Below are positions 1 through 9,138 of a DNA stretch of 64,000 bases, piece by piece. The stretch covers positions 112,983-176,982 of the forward strand of contig NZ_LECU01000009.1 in the NCBI RefSeq assembly GCF_001027745.1, given 5' to 3'. Made by a program: the position numbers and the translations under genes. A model generated the notes under the pieces. That model had not been told where the DNA came from, ran no database searches, and saw only the letters and a list, made by a program, of their open reading frames with translations. This DNA is from Pedobacter sp. BMA. GTDB lineage: Bacteria; Bacteroidota; Bacteroidia; Sphingobacteriales; Sphingobacteriaceae. Every line of letters starts with the position of its first letter. The stretch's first letter is position 1.

Positions 1-2
1 CT

Positions 3-1739
3 AAGCTCAACTGGAAAGAAAAAACTTCGGCAGCCAACGACAAGTTCAAGAAATACCTGGGCTATCTGGACTATGTGAAATTTGCCGGGCACTTCCACCC
101 GGTCATCAAAAACATGCTGGAGGGAGCTGAAGAATACCGGAAAAAAGTCAACGTAGTCTCGCTCGAAGAGATCAAAGAGACCGCCAATGGCAGGCTGGAG
201 GAGAGCGGCACCAGGCTTTATATTTTGATCGATGACCTGGACCGCCTCGCGCCCGCAGAGATCACCGCACTCTTCCGGATCTTAAAAGTCAACCTCAATC
301 TCTCCAACACCATATTTATCCTTGCCTATGACAAACAGGTCATCATCCAGGCACTGGAAAAGGAATATGGACTCGACGGCGAACAGTACCTGGAAAAAAT
401 CATCCAGGTCGATTTCCACATTCCCCAGATTTCCGAGGCGCAGATGGAACTGCTTTTCTTTGAACGCCTAGCCGACTTCCTCAAGAAAGTAAATGTCAAA
501 TTTGATGCAGGAGCTTTCCGTACCGTCTGGAGGATACACGGGCTCAACGAATACTTCAGGTCCATCCGGGACCTCAACCGGTATTTCAACAACCTGGTCT
601 TCAGCTTGCCCCATGTAGCGGGAAAGGTCAACCTGTTCGATTTTTTGGTCCTGGATGCCATCAAGACCTTCGATGCGCAAACCTACCACCGGCTTTATGA
701 CCACATTACCGAAGTGTATCGCAAAGGCATCTGGCAGCGGATCGCCATCGATGAGCCCTTTATCGCCCGATACGAAAAAGAAACGACAAAAGCCCTACTC
801 GGTTATCTGTTCGTCCGGCAGCACAGCGATGATGGCAACGGCAACCAAAAAAGGTTCAGGGACCGCGAGTATTTTGAGCGCTACTTTGCTTTGGGCGTAC
901 CCTCAAAAGTGAGCAGCTTTGATCTGTTGGAGAATTTTTTCCTGAAAGAAAGTTCTGCCCAGGTCGTGTTGGCCGCTGCCCTGGCATCCGGGAAATTGCC
1001 CGAACTGCTGGGGCGACTCGGTGAGGAAAGCCTTTCGGGATCACATAAACTGGAAAGCCTGAATGTCTTCAGCGACTTTATCGAATTCTTCAGTTCCAGG
1101 AGCGAACCTGCAGACCTTGAGGAAGCCATACTGCGCATGAAGGCCTATTTCAACCTCGTGCGGCTGTTCGACGATCAGCACCGGGCAACGCTCGCTGCCC
1201 TGGCGAAATTGAAGCTGGAAAAGGACCGGACGGACAGGACGGCATTTTTGTTCCTGCATGTACTGGTGCGGTATGTTGCCCTGCTCAACCTGCCAAAAGA
1301 AGTAGACAGCTATATCCGGCTCAATGCCGATAAATTAAACGAAAATTTGTTGGTCTACCTGCACGGGCACAGCATCCATCAATTCCATACCCTTTCCACC
1401 GGCTCCCCAAATTGGGTCGACAATTTATTTTTGATCGGCCTGATCGAAGACGATCCCGAGAAATACCTGGCAGAATTCACCGAACGGATGTCCCCGAAAC
1501 TGATCTGGTTTATTGTCTTCCACAATCTTTTTGTTTTCAAAGAGGGAAAACCGGACGGGGTGATCAAATCCTATCTAGACCTGTTTTTTCCCACAGCGGT
1601 GTTGTCCATGGTCCTGCGGATGATCCGAGAAACCCAGGCAGGACAGATGCGGGAAGAGCAGCGTCAGGATTTGGGCTATTTCGAGAACTGTATCCGACAG
1701 CAGCGCTACAGCGAACCGGACCAGGATCAAAAAAAATAA
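3..1739 (+). CDS. KAP-family P-loop NTPase, C-terminal part (5' end outside window)
   Basis: The frame is open from the first bases, so the gene starts upstream and the GTG at position 75 need not be the start. Near the left end the protein has a hydrophobic strand ending in IDDLDRL, a Walker B motif, followed by a stretch ending in FILAYDKQVI and by a QYLEKIIQVDFHIP segment. This order is typical of KAP NTPases (PF07693). The Walker A loop must lie left of the window. The long C-terminal part is helical and unassigned. KAP proteins are membrane-associated or soluble STAND-like ATPases, some of them in anti-phage systems; no partner is visible here. The gene is followed by a decayed, AT-rich stretch. 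Confidence 0.8.
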   Translation, partial: KLNWKEKTSAANDKFKKYLGYLDYVKFAGHFHPVIKNMLEGAEEYRKKVNVVSLEEIKETANGRLEESGTRLYILIDDLDRLAPAEITALFRILKVNLNLSNTIFILAYDKQVIIQALEKEYGLDGEQYLEKIIQVDFHIPQISEAQMELLFFERLADFLKKVNVKFDAGAFRTVWRIHGLNEYFRSIRDLNRYFNNLVFSLPHVAGKVNLFDFLVLDAIKTFDAQTYHRLYDHITEVYRKGIWQRIAIDEPFIARYEKETTKALLGYLFVRQHSDDGNGNQKRFRDREYFERYFALGVPSKVSSFDLLENFFLKESSAQVVLAAALASGKLPELLGRLGEESLSGSHKLESLNVFSDFIEFFSSRSEPADLEEAILRMKAYFNLVRLFDDQHRATLAALAKLKLEKDRTDRTAFLFLHVLVRYVALLNLPKEVDSYIRLNADKLNENLLVYLHGHSIHQFHTLSTGSPNWVDNLFLIGLIEDDPEKYLAEFTERMSPKLIWFIVFHNLFVFKEGKPDGVIKSYLDLFFPTAVLSMVLRMIRETQAGQMREEQRQDLGYFENCIRQQRYSEPDQDQKK

Positions 1740-2130
1740 CAAACAGGTCCGTCTGCTGATCGAGAAGCTGTAGTCAATGAAAAGCAAGATAAGCCCTGTG
1801 GAAAAAAAGGATTTTGTATCTTCACCGGAGATTTTGCTAAGAATGATCAAATCATTTCGGAATTTAAGATCACCATATTTCAGAGTAAACTGACCACCTC
1901 AATAATATGACTACTAGTATGTTATATGTGTGCTGTTGATTTTCTTGGACTGGTCAATCCACTATAGAATGTCATGTCAGTAACTCCGAAATCTCCAGTC
2001 AATCAAATTGATTTATTCGAAATTGGATAATTCTCTATTGAAACATTAGGTCAATGAAGCTGTAATATGCTAAATGATATAAGTTTACAGTTTAATTCTT
2101 CGGAAATATTAATTATCCATTTTTTCGGTG
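1740..2130. other. AT-rich intergenic stretch with an IS21-end-like motif
   Basis: No supportable gene lies here. A short open frame begins with ATG at 1777 and runs 38 codons to a TGA in the motif AGTAAACTGACCACC (about 1878-1892). The reverse complement, GGTGGTCAGTTTACT, resembles the short repeats found at the ends of IS21-family elements and is similar to the repeats at 4483-4524. It may be a scar of an old insertion. The resemblance is from memory of the family and unproven. Confidence 0.3.
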
Positions 2131-2614
2131 TCACTTTCCTCGCTTTTCTTGATGCTCTAATTTTTCCTTTTTGTCAACGACGTTAGAGATTAACTTTTCA
2201 CTTCCTTTACGTAATTTAATCAAACTACCAAGCTCATTGAATTTTGTCATTTTAATGTCTTCTTCTGCCATTCTCTTCAAATCATCAACAAGTTATTGCA
2301 TATCCGAACCATCAACTACCCGCAACGTAACGAGGACTTTTCAATGATTTTCATCCCAGTTTTTCGCTTATAACTCTTTGTTTTTAAATGATATAACAAT
2401 AATCAAAAGGTTCGATTTTGGTGTTTGACCTATGCTATTTTTATAGTTCATTTTTTGAGGAAAAATAGCCTGAATGATCAGTTTTTCTGTTCAAAGTTAA
2501 TTTTTCGTAAATCTTATCAATCTCATTAAAAAATTTAAAGACTTTTTTCACAATGGTTTTGATATTTATCTTTGGCGCCTCTTCGGCCAGCGCTGAAAGG
2601 AGGGGAGGTGTCAT
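2131..2614 (-). pseudogene. Decayed hypothetical gene with one frameshift and three in-frame stops
   Basis: Reading the minus strand from the ATG at 2612-2614 gives 57 codons that look coding (for example KVFKFFNEIDKIYEKL) and stop at 2441-2443. Reading then continues sensibly in another frame (TPKSNLLIIVISFKNKEL, KNWDENH, KVLVTLRVVDGSDMQ, LVDDLKRMAEEDIKMTKFNE) down to the TGA at 2131-2133. That second frame is broken by stops at 2368-2370, 2341-2343 and 2293-2295. The TGA at 2341 follows NWDENH and could be a mutated Trp codon. Joined, the product would be about 155 residues, with a charged helical C-terminus. I do not recognise the family. The reading rests on coding character alone. Confidence 0.6.
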
Positions 2615-2738
2615 GTTAAGAAAAAACGAACCGCAACATTTCCGCGCTTTATGTTGTTTAACCTAAAGTTCTACTGAACAATGCCTGTTTTGGGATTGAG
2701 TGATGGGGAATCAGGCCTTTTTGACCATAAGGAAACAC

Positions 2739-4136
2739 ATGAAAACAAAAAAACGGGGACTCATCTGGTTTAAAAATGATCTGCGGTTGCACGACAATGA
2801 GGCCCTGGTTACCGCGCAGCAGGAATGCAGCGAAGTGCTCTCCTGTTACTGCCTGGAAAAGTCAAACTTCGAAAACCATGATCTGGGTTTCCCCAAAGCA
2901 GATCTCAACCGGTTCAGATTTTTGGAGCAATCCGTTACTAACCTTAAGGCCAATCTGAAATCAATCGGCGGACAATTGGTTATCGGGACCCAATCCGCGC
3001 TGGTTACCATTCCCGAACTGGTCGACAGATTTCAGATTACCGATATCTATGCAGAGGAAGAATATGCCAGCTATGAATTAAACATCATCAGGGAATTACA
3101 GCAGAAACTCCCTGAAACGGAGTTCCATTTCTTCTGGGGAAAGACGCTTTACCATAAGGACGACATTCCCTTTACCATTGACAAAATTCCCCTGACCAGT
3201 AAAGCATACCGCATTCCGGCAGGCAGGGAATCCGAACCGAGGAAAACGCTGGATATCCCCAAAAAGCTAAACCCGGTCAAAAAAGTAAAGGCTACTAAAT
3301 TCCCGTCCTACAAAGATTACGGCTTTACCCCAAAGGAATACAAAAACACCAAACCCTTTGTTAAAGGCGGCGAAGATGCCGCGCTGGAACGGCTTGAATA
3401 CTATACCTTCAAGTCCGAAGAACTCACCCGTTACCGCTGGAGCCGCAACCAGTCCGAAGGCATGGATTACAGTTCCAAGTTTTCGCCATACCTGGCCCTG
3501 GGCTGTATATCACCAAGGGAAATCTTTGAAAAGGTACAGGCCTACGAGCAGAAGATAAAAAAAAACCAGAGTACCTGGTGGCTGATCTTTGAGCTCGTAT
3601 GGCGGGATTACTTCACCTTCAAGTCCATGCGCTTTGGGGATCAGATCTTTAAGACCAAAGGCTACAAAAACAGGAGTTACCAGTGGGAGAACGATCTTAA
3701 GAAATTCAGGAAATGGTGCGAAGGCAAGACCGGAATCCCTTTCATTGATGCCCACATGCGCCAGTTGAACCAGACCGGTTTCATGAGCAACAGGGGCAGG
3801 GTCAACTGCGCGAGTTATTTCGTCCATGATCTCAAAATCGACTGGACTTGGGGCGCAGCTTATTTCGAATCCAGGCTTATAGACTATGACGTGAGTTCGA
3901 ACTGGATGAACTGGCACATGCAGGCCTTTGAAATCTGGTACACCAACCCGGTTAACCAGTCCAATAAATATAAAGCGCAGGATTTTATACGCCACTGGAT
4001 CCCGGAACTTAAATCAGCCAACAATATGGAGGTACTCATTCCCTGGGAATACAGATTTAAGGGCTATCCAAAACCAATCGAAATCTATCCCAAATGGAAC
4101 AGGGCCATCAACCTGATCAAAAAGATAAAGGTGTAA
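2739..4136 (+). CDS. DASH-type cryptochrome / photolyase-family flavoprotein
   Basis: This 465-residue protein begins with the photolyase motif GLIWFKNDLRLHDNEAL, the alpha/beta antenna-binding domain. The C-terminal FAD-binding helical domain carries YLALGCISPR, ELVWRDYF, GIPFIDAHMRQL, GFMSNRGRV and the DYDVSSNWMNWHMQAF region. The last motifs and the overall length fit Cry-DASH proteins, which bind FAD and often methenyltetrahydrofolate and repair pyrimidine dimers in single-stranded or looped DNA. I chose ATG 2739, preceded by AAGGA, so that the protein starts just before the first strand; a GTG at 2700 would add 13 poorly conserved residues. The gene stands alone between two decayed regions. 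Confidence 0.9.
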   Translation: MKTKKRGLIWFKNDLRLHDNEALVTAQQECSEVLSCYCLEKSNFENHDLGFPKADLNRFRFLEQSVTNLKANLKSIGGQLVIGTQSALVTIPELVDRFQITDIYAEEEYASYELNIIRELQQKLPETEFHFFWGKTLYHKDDIPFTIDKIPLTSKAYRIPAGRESEPRKTLDIPKKLNPVKKVKATKFPSYKDYGFTPKEYKNTKPFVKGGEDAALERLEYYTFKSEELTRYRWSRNQSEGMDYSSKFSPYLALGCISPREIFEKVQAYEQKIKKNQSTWWLIFELVWRDYFTFKSMRFGDQIFKTKGYKNRSYQWENDLKKFRKWCEGKTGIPFIDAHMRQLNQTGFMSNRGRVNCASYFVHDLKIDWTWGAAYFESRLIDYDVSSNWMNWHMQAFEIWYTNPVNQSNKYKAQDFIRHWIPELKSANNMEVLIPWEYRFKGYPKPIEIYPKWNRAINLIKKIKV

Positions 4137-4288
4137 CAGCCAAATGAATGCGCTCGAATGGCGTTTTTAATCGGTTTGATGGACAAAGCCATTCTGACCC
4201 AAAAATGCAGCACCAGCGAAATGCGCAAATAAGTTTCTTCACCACAAATCTTCGCGCCAAAACCCCATTCACGGTCTAAGCACCCTAA

Positions 4289-4531
4289 TGCCCAATTACC
4301 GATAAGGATGGAAATGTCCATACTGCCTATAGCTTCGGTTTTGATAGGGAGGGAAATTTTTATGCTGAAAAGTTCTCCAATGGTTTCGATGAAAAAATTA
4401 GAGGGACCGTTATCCATATTATACAGGAATTCTTTAAAAAGAATGGGGATAAGGATTATTCCGCAATTAACGCGACCACTTGTTTCGGGTTAAACTGGCC
4501 CTTCTATTTCGGGTCAAACTGGCCGATTTGA
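4289..4531 (+). pseudogene. C-terminal fragment of an unidentified gene, ending in repeat DNA
   Basis: An open frame without a start codon runs from just after a TAA at 4286 to a TGA at 4529. It reads like real protein, for example HTAYSFGFDREGNFYAEKF and IRGTVIHIIQEFFKKNGDK, until it enters the tandem repeat at 4483-4524, where the codons become CFGLNW then YFGSNW. The likely history is an older gene whose end was replaced by an insertion-element terminus. The family is not recognised, and no upstream part survives in the 150 bases after the cryptochrome stop. Confidence 0.4.
4483..4524. repeat. Two 18-bp near-identical direct repeats resembling an IS21-type end
   Basis: TTTCGGGTTAAACTGGCC (4483-4500) is repeated as TTTCGGGTCAAACTGGCC (4507-4524), 17 of 18 bases identical, at a 24-base period. 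In reverse complement each unit contains GGCCAGTTTGACCCG, similar to the multiple terminal repeats that the IstA transposase binds in IS21-family elements. No istA or istB gene is present in the window, so this would be a solitary leftover end. Confidence 0.45.
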
Positions 4532-4761
4532 TCAATAGATCAAACTCCCAGCACATCAATGCTACTCGAGGCAAAAGGGTGCTGATTCGTTACCTTTTTC
4601 AAGTACTAAAAAATAATTTTGTGCAAAGCACTGAAAGATTTATCTTGCCTCAAATTATTTTTTCATCTGTTACGCTCAACAACATGGTAGGAACCAAGCT
4701 TCAAAGAAAATTGTTGCAAACCCATCCTGTAACCATCATTCAAAAGTCGACAAAATATACT

Positions 4762-6204
4762 ATGAAAAAAACGCCGCTGATTATTGTTCTCACATTGTTT
4801 GCCAAGCTTGTCATGGCCCAAAGCCTTTATCCCGAAAAATTTGAAAACTGCAAACTTTCCTCATTTTGCCTCGACTGCGGTGACCCGCAGGCTCAACCAC
4901 CGAAAACCGTCATCCAGAACATTCTTCGGGGTATAGGAGAACAACAATTGGCCGTATTAAATGGCAGCCTCGAGATGCAAATTCTTGTCAGCGAGGATGG
5001 CAAACCCTGCTTACTAAGCGTGGATAATAAGACCGGGATTACTTCTGAATTGCTAAACCTTAAACGTTCGGTGAATGCCACTGAAAACTGGACGCCCGCC
5101 ATGAATGGCAACAAAAAGGAGAGCAGTTCCGTATCCCTTATCCTGGAGTTCGAAGACGGCAAGTTTCGGGCCAAGCGCAGGACATTTAATTTTACCAATC
5201 AGTCAAATATGAAGACTACGGGCACACCCGACAAAAAGGGAAGTGAAAAATCCCAGCTGAGCGAAAGCTGGAAAGTTTATACCCAAAGCAATTCAGAACT
5301 CCCTTGGGACATGTCGAGGGCGGTAGCTTGCAATAAAAACGGAGCTGTATGGATTGGCACGGACAATGGCATTGTAAAAATCACGAATGACAAGTGGTCA
5401 CATTTCAATGCATCCAATACGGTAATAGGCGCAACCCCTTACAACAAGAAACAGACACAGGCTGTGCGGGATATGGAGGTTGACGGAAAGGACAACAAAT
5501 GGTTTGTGGTTGGTTATGACGTTTACCGCTATGACAATCACACATGGGCCAAATTTGACTCTGTAAATTCGCCCATTAACTGGGCCAGAAAAATTTTTGT
5601 GGATCGGCACGATAATGTACTTTTTACTTCCTGGGATGGGGTGATGAAATTTGACGGCAGTAAATGGTCAGTGCTTAACAAAAAGAACTCCCAACTCCCT
5701 TCAGACAAAACTCTGGGTGTGTTTGTGGATAGTAAAGACCGCACCTGGATTGGTACTTTCGATGGGAACGTCATGATAGACAAGGGAAAAACAATGTTAT
5801 TGAACGATAAAACTTCACCGCTTTCAAGGGCATATATATCAAAAATGCAGGAAGATAAATTGGGAAACCTGTGGTTTTCGTTATACAACGAAAAAGGTAC
5901 AGCAGCCGGAATTTATACCCGCACTCCTGATGGGAAATGGCAGCGCCTTTGGCAGGAGGATGAAAAGATGTTTTCGGCCAATAGTATTAACGACTTCTTT
6001 CTCGATGAAGAAAAAAATGTATTGTGGCTCAGCCAGAATAACGTTGGTATCATTAAATATGACATTCCCTCAAAAAAGACAGAAATATATACCACTGAAA
6101 ATTCCAGCGTACCAAGTGTAAACGTTGAAAGGATTGCGAAAGACAAGAATGGTGCAATATGGGCAGCGACTTATGCAGGCGTCATTAAGACTGAACTAAA
6201 ATAA
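4762..6204 (+). CDS. Secreted two-component-regulator-type beta-propeller protein
   Basis: The open frame extends up to 4480, but ATG 4762 gives a clear Sec signal peptide (MKKTPLIIVLTLFAKLVMAQ) followed by a short Cys-containing region (CKLSSFCLDCG). The 480-residue product then has an N-terminal domain of about 150 residues and, from about residue 170, repeated blades such as VWIGTDNGIVKI, NKWFVVGYDVYRY, RTWIGTFDGNVMI and AIWAATYAGVIK. These match the Reg_prop repeat (PF07494) of sensor beta-propellers. Unlike hybrid two-component sensors it has no membrane anchor or kinase domain after the propeller, so it is probably a free periplasmic or exported protein of unknown ligand. The gene is monocistronic, convergent with the next gene. 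Confidence 0.75.
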   Translation: MKKTPLIIVLTLFAKLVMAQSLYPEKFENCKLSSFCLDCGDPQAQPPKTVIQNILRGIGEQQLAVLNGSLEMQILVSEDGKPCLLSVDNKTGITSELLNLKRSVNATENWTPAMNGNKKESSSVSLILEFEDGKFRAKRRTFNFTNQSNMKTTGTPDKKGSEKSQLSESWKVYTQSNSELPWDMSRAVACNKNGAVWIGTDNGIVKITNDKWSHFNASNTVIGATPYNKKQTQAVRDMEVDGKDNKWFVVGYDVYRYDNHTWAKFDSVNSPINWARKIFVDRHDNVLFTSWDGVMKFDGSKWSVLNKKNSQLPSDKTLGVFVDSKDRTWIGTFDGNVMIDKGKTMLLNDKTSPLSRAYISKMQEDKLGNLWFSLYNEKGTAAGIYTRTPDGKWQRLWQEDEKMFSANSINDFFLDEEKNVLWLSQNNVGIIKYDIPSKKTEIYTTENSSVPSVNVERIAKDKNGAIWAATYAGVIKTELK

Positions 6205-6230
6205 ATGTATCCAATCTTTAGATTCAAAAC

Positions 6231-6815
6231 TTAATTCATCAGGAATTTCGGTAATTCTAAAATAGTATAGCCACTTTCTTCTAGTTTTTTCATGCGTTTC
6301 TTTTCCCGATGCTCCAATATACTAAGCCTGAAAATCACCATGATGAACAGGTATGAAATCAAAAAAAATGAGGTTCCACCTATTAGGGTTCTTTTGAAAA
6401 GTTCATTTAGGTCGCTTGGCAGGTTAGATTTCACCCAATTGATTGTAGGTTGATCTGGCAGGTAAGAGATAGTAGCTGTTACCGGAAAGTTTTTGTTCAT
6501 GCTTTCAACTTCATCAATACTGAATGCATGAGCGCTTGACTTGATTGTTTTCCCATTAGGCAAACTGAAGGTATAAGTGAAGTCACGCGTTCTGGGATAA
6601 TCCGAATAAGCATAGAGTCCGTCTTCGCCGGAAATTTTTCCGACAGCAGTTTTTCCATAGACAATCAATTGATACTGGCGGTATGGATTGATGTATTCTC
6701 CCCATATAAACGAATATATAAATGCCAGGATTGCCAGATCCAACCAGGGAAACCATATTCGGTACAAGTCCTTAAGGAATATGACAAGCTTTGCTTTAGC
6801 AACAATGAATTTCAT
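6231..6815 (-). CDS. DUF3592-like membrane protein
   Basis: The 194-residue protein has a hydrophobic segment near residues 20-40 (WLDLAILAFIYSFIWG), an extracytoplasmic beta-rich part containing YTFSLPNGKTIKSS and ATISYLPDQPTINW, and a second membrane segment near 145-165 followed by a basic tail (EHREKKRMKKLEE). Two helices around a strand-rich loop with a YxPxNP-like motif (here YLPDQPTINW) fit DUF3592 proteins, whose function is unknown. It is convergent with the propeller gene and has its own upstream region. Confidence 0.55.
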   Translation of the reverse strand: MKFIVAKAKLVIFLKDLYRIWFPWLDLAILAFIYSFIWGEYINPYRQYQLIVYGKTAVGKISGEDGLYAYSDYPRTRDFTYTFSLPNGKTIKSSAHAFSIDEVESMNKNFPVTATISYLPDQPTINWVKSNLPSDLNELFKRTLIGGTSFFLISYLFIMVIFRLSILEHREKKRMKKLEESGYTILELPKFLMN

Positions 6816-6978
6816 AACGACTAAAATTTAAATTAAATTAAGAAAAAAAGAAATTGGAACCAATAAATGTTTTGACATCCACGGAACTGCACACTCGTAA
6901 ACCTTATTATTGATGAGGATAAGTTAATTCTTCTAGTCGTTTATGGAAAAAACGGTATGGAAATGAAAAAATTGATCA

Positions 6979-7010
6979 TAAAAAAAGCTGCCCATGTGTA
7001 TGAGCAGCTT
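6979..7010 (-). terminator. Intrinsic terminator of the GIN-domain gene
   Basis: On the minus strand AAGCTGC and GCAGCTT form a stem (6985-7010) followed by a run of T (plus-strand A at 6979-6986). It lies 24 bases past the stop of the gene at 7034-7645. Confidence 0.8.
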
Positions 7011-7033
7011 CGATTGATCTGGTGAATAGGTTT

Positions 7034-7645
7034 CTATTTTGCCAGAACCATTGCATTTTGTTCTGCTTCCATAATGGCTTCAGAAGCAAATGATTCTGAT
7101 TTCAGACTGGCAAAGTCAGCTAGTTTTACATTTTTCAGGTTGCTGGCAATCATGGTACTTTGATCAGCTGTACCATTTAATTTCAATACCGCATCCTCTT
7201 TAACAACGGTATACAAACTTCCGGCTGTGGTTTTAATCCTTGCGGTAGCGCTTTGACCTAAAAATAACTGAAGGTATTTTACATCGAAATTGTTGCTGGT
7301 TACCACAACCGACTGGCCATAAGCCTCGATTCTTTCCAGATCTTTTACGGTGATGTTCAAAGTTACCTGGCTGGTTTCTAACGAATTGATGAATAAGGTT
7401 TTTCCGTCAGTGGTTACAGAAGTTTTCGAAGCATCGTAGTTGTTTGCGCCTGTTACATCTTGTTTATCGCCTTGCGTTAAAACGATCTTTACGTTTCCAC
7501 TTACCCAGATCCTGTTGAAGGTTAACGATGATGGAGTTTTAGTTTCTGTTTTAACAGGTTCGGCGGCGAAAGTTGCCATTGCTGATGAAGTGATTACTAC
7601 TGCTGTTAATGCTGCTGCGAATAATGATTTTGCTAAGGTTTTCAT
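7034..7645 (-). CDS. Secreted GIN-domain (DUF2807) adhesin-head-like protein
   Basis: The 203-residue protein starts with a signal peptide (MKTLAKSLFAAALTAVVITS, cleavage probably after ATFAA). The rest is short beta repeats: FNRIWVSGNVKIVLTQGDK, VTLNITVKDLERIEAYGQS and LQLFLGQSATARIKT. This is the pattern of the putative auto-transporter adhesin head GIN domain (PF10988), a right-handed beta-helix common in Bacteroidota. The protein is shorter than usual two-repeat members but complete, with its own terminator. Function is unknown beyond likely periplasmic or surface location. Confidence 0.75.
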   Translation of the reverse strand: MKTLAKSLFAAALTAVVITSSAMATFAAEPVKTETKTPSSLTFNRIWVSGNVKIVLTQGDKQDVTGANNYDASKTSVTTDGKTLFINSLETSQVTLNITVKDLERIEAYGQSVVVTSNNFDVKYLQLFLGQSATARIKTTAGSLYTVVKEDAVLKLNGTADQSTMIASNLKNVKLADFASLKSESFASEAIMEAEQNAMVLAK

Positions 7646-7801
7646 ATCTTTTATATTTTAAATTTTTGCTGTTGTTTTGTTATTAAGACGCCACTACACG
7701 GCAAACGTTGCAGGCAAAACCGCTGTATTATACCAGTATGAGTAACCGCTAGACCAACGCCTGTAATTTATAGACGAACAGCTGCAGAAGTTTGAGCATA
7801 A

Positions 7802-7930
7802 AAGAATCTATTGACTGCTACCCACAGCGGTCAAAACCTTAAATCAGGTGATGCCTTTATCATACTCGAAGGCAACAAACTGGTGGGGACAGGGGTTATC
7901 CTGCACGTCCTTTCTGACAGGCACGCCTAA
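7802..7930 (+). pseudogene. Fragment of a protein with an EF-Tu-like C-terminal domain
   Basis: Forty-two codons between an in-frame TAA and the TAA at 7928-7930 encode GQNLKSGDAFIILEGNKLVG followed by TGVIL. This resembles the last strands of EF-Tu domain 3 (pattern FxIREGxxTVGxGVV) and of small Bacteroidota proteins that carry that domain alone. No start codon or upstream domain is present in frame, so it appears to be a truncated relic. Confidence 0.45.
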
Positions 7931-7954
7931 CCAGGAATTATTTAATGAGCTGTT

Positions 7955-8332
7955 TTATAGTTTATCAAGTTTTTCTTTACCACCCATTATCCCCAGGTGT
8001 GTGTAATTAAATCCTTTACCTAATTTAAGTCCATAACCCATCAATCGGTCGAGGCTGCTATGACCTAGCAATACCAAACCTGCTAATTCAAGATAGGGGA
8101 TGTTCAATAACAGTCCGGAAATTGCAATGATTACAGCTATAGTTTGATGATGAAATAGGTTGTAAGTAGTAGCGCCGGTTTTGTTGCCAAATAAATATCC
8201 TAACATACTTAAATCGGGAGCCAGGAAAATAGGAATCCAGAGCCACCATTGAACGTTTAGGTTCAAAGAAGTAATTAACGGTATAGAAATAATAAATGGA
8301 ACGATGGCTTCTGCCCTGATCAATGTTTTCAT
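7955..8332 (-). CDS. DUF4260 membrane protein
   Basis: The 125-residue protein has about four hydrophobic segments and the family signatures WWLWIPIFLAPDLSMLGYL, YNLFHHQ and GHSSLDRLMGYGLK, followed by FNYTHLG near the C-terminus. These fit DUF4260, small integral membrane proteins of unknown function. I chose the ATG at 8332 because it starts at the first conserved residues (MKTLIRAEA); the frame extends to 8389 but that part is unlike the family. It lies 73 bases after the Crp-type gene on the same strand, so the two may be co-transcribed. Confidence 0.8.
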   Translation of the reverse strand: MKTLIRAEAIVPFIISIPLITSLNLNVQWWLWIPIFLAPDLSMLGYLFGNKTGATTYNLFHHQTIAVIIAISGLLLNIPYLELAGLVLLGHSSLDRLMGYGLKLGKGFNYTHLGIMGGKEKLDKL

Positions 8333-8405
8333 TTGCTGTAATTTTATAGGACAAATAACAGCAAATGATCGGCTACAGGACGTTAACAAAAGTTAATAAA
8401 TTTAT

Positions 8406-9005
8406 TTAATCGATTTTTTTTGCCGTGACGCGCTTTCGGATACGACTTAAACTAACAGCGCTCACACCCAAATAATTTGCAATTAAATGTTGAGGTATCT
8501 GTTCAATAATCTTAGTCTTTGTTCCGGCGAGTAATTGCAGATACCTCTCTTCAGGCGATAGAATGAGGAGGTCTACCATACGTTCTTCAAGTCCCAAAAC
8601 GAGGTATTCGGCCAGCTTACGTCCAAATCGCTCCCACACTTTGGATTGATCAAATAAGGCAACCAATATTTTGTAAGGAAAGGCTAGCAGATAGCAATCC
8701 GTTAATGCCTGAATGGTTAATTTTGAAGGAGAATGAGTAAGTGCACTGAAATACGATCCTGTTAAGTGGTTTTCGAAATAAAAGTAGGTTGTTTTTTGCT
8801 CCCCGTCATGTGTATAATAGTGTCTCATTGTTCCGCTGAGCAAAAAACCAATCTTCGTTTCCAGTTTGCCTTCGGTAATCCAATCGTCTCCCTTTTTTAC
8901 CTCCTGATATTTTAAGTGTGGAACCAGAAGTTCCCATTCGTCTTGGGGCACATCGACAAAACTGCATATGATGTTTTTAAGTTTTTGTAAATCGCTATCC
9001 TCCAT
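8406..9005 (-). CDS. Crp/Fnr-family transcriptional regulator
   Basis: The 199-residue protein has an N-terminal cyclic-nucleotide-binding-like fold (VKKGDDWITEGKLETKIGFL followed by LSGTMRHYYT) and a C-terminal winged helix with recognition region HLIANYLGVSAVSLSRIRKR. This is the common Bacteroidota subgroup that lacks the Fnr iron-sulfur cysteines and the cAMP-contacting RxS motif. Its effector is unknown. The next gene on the strand is the DUF4260 gene, a possible target. Confidence 0.85.
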   Translation of the reverse strand: MEDSDLQKLKNIICSFVDVPQDEWELLVPHLKYQEVKKGDDWITEGKLETKIGFLLSGTMRHYYTHDGEQKTTYFYFENHLTGSYFSALTHSPSKLTIQALTDCYLLAFPYKILVALFDQSKVWERFGRKLAEYLVLGLEERMVDLLILSPEERYLQLLAGTKTKIIEQIPQHLIANYLGVSAVSLSRIRKRVTAKKID

Positions 9006-9138
9006 GTTGCTAATTTAGGAAAATTACCTTGGTGATCGTATCATATTTTAGCGAATAGCATATTGTACGGTTTGCTAATATCCATAAAAAAGAAATGGAG
9101 TTTGTGTAGCGTATTATTTGCATTCTAATGATTAACTA

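Noticed and set aside
4085..4417. Minus-strand open frame of 110 codons
   Set aside because: It overlaps the 3' end of the cryptochrome gene and the fragment at 4289; the plus-strand reading looks more coding.
4480..4761. N-terminal extension of the propeller protein by 94 codons
   Set aside because: The extension runs through the IS21-like repeat and non-coding-looking DNA, and the true signal peptide begins at 4762.
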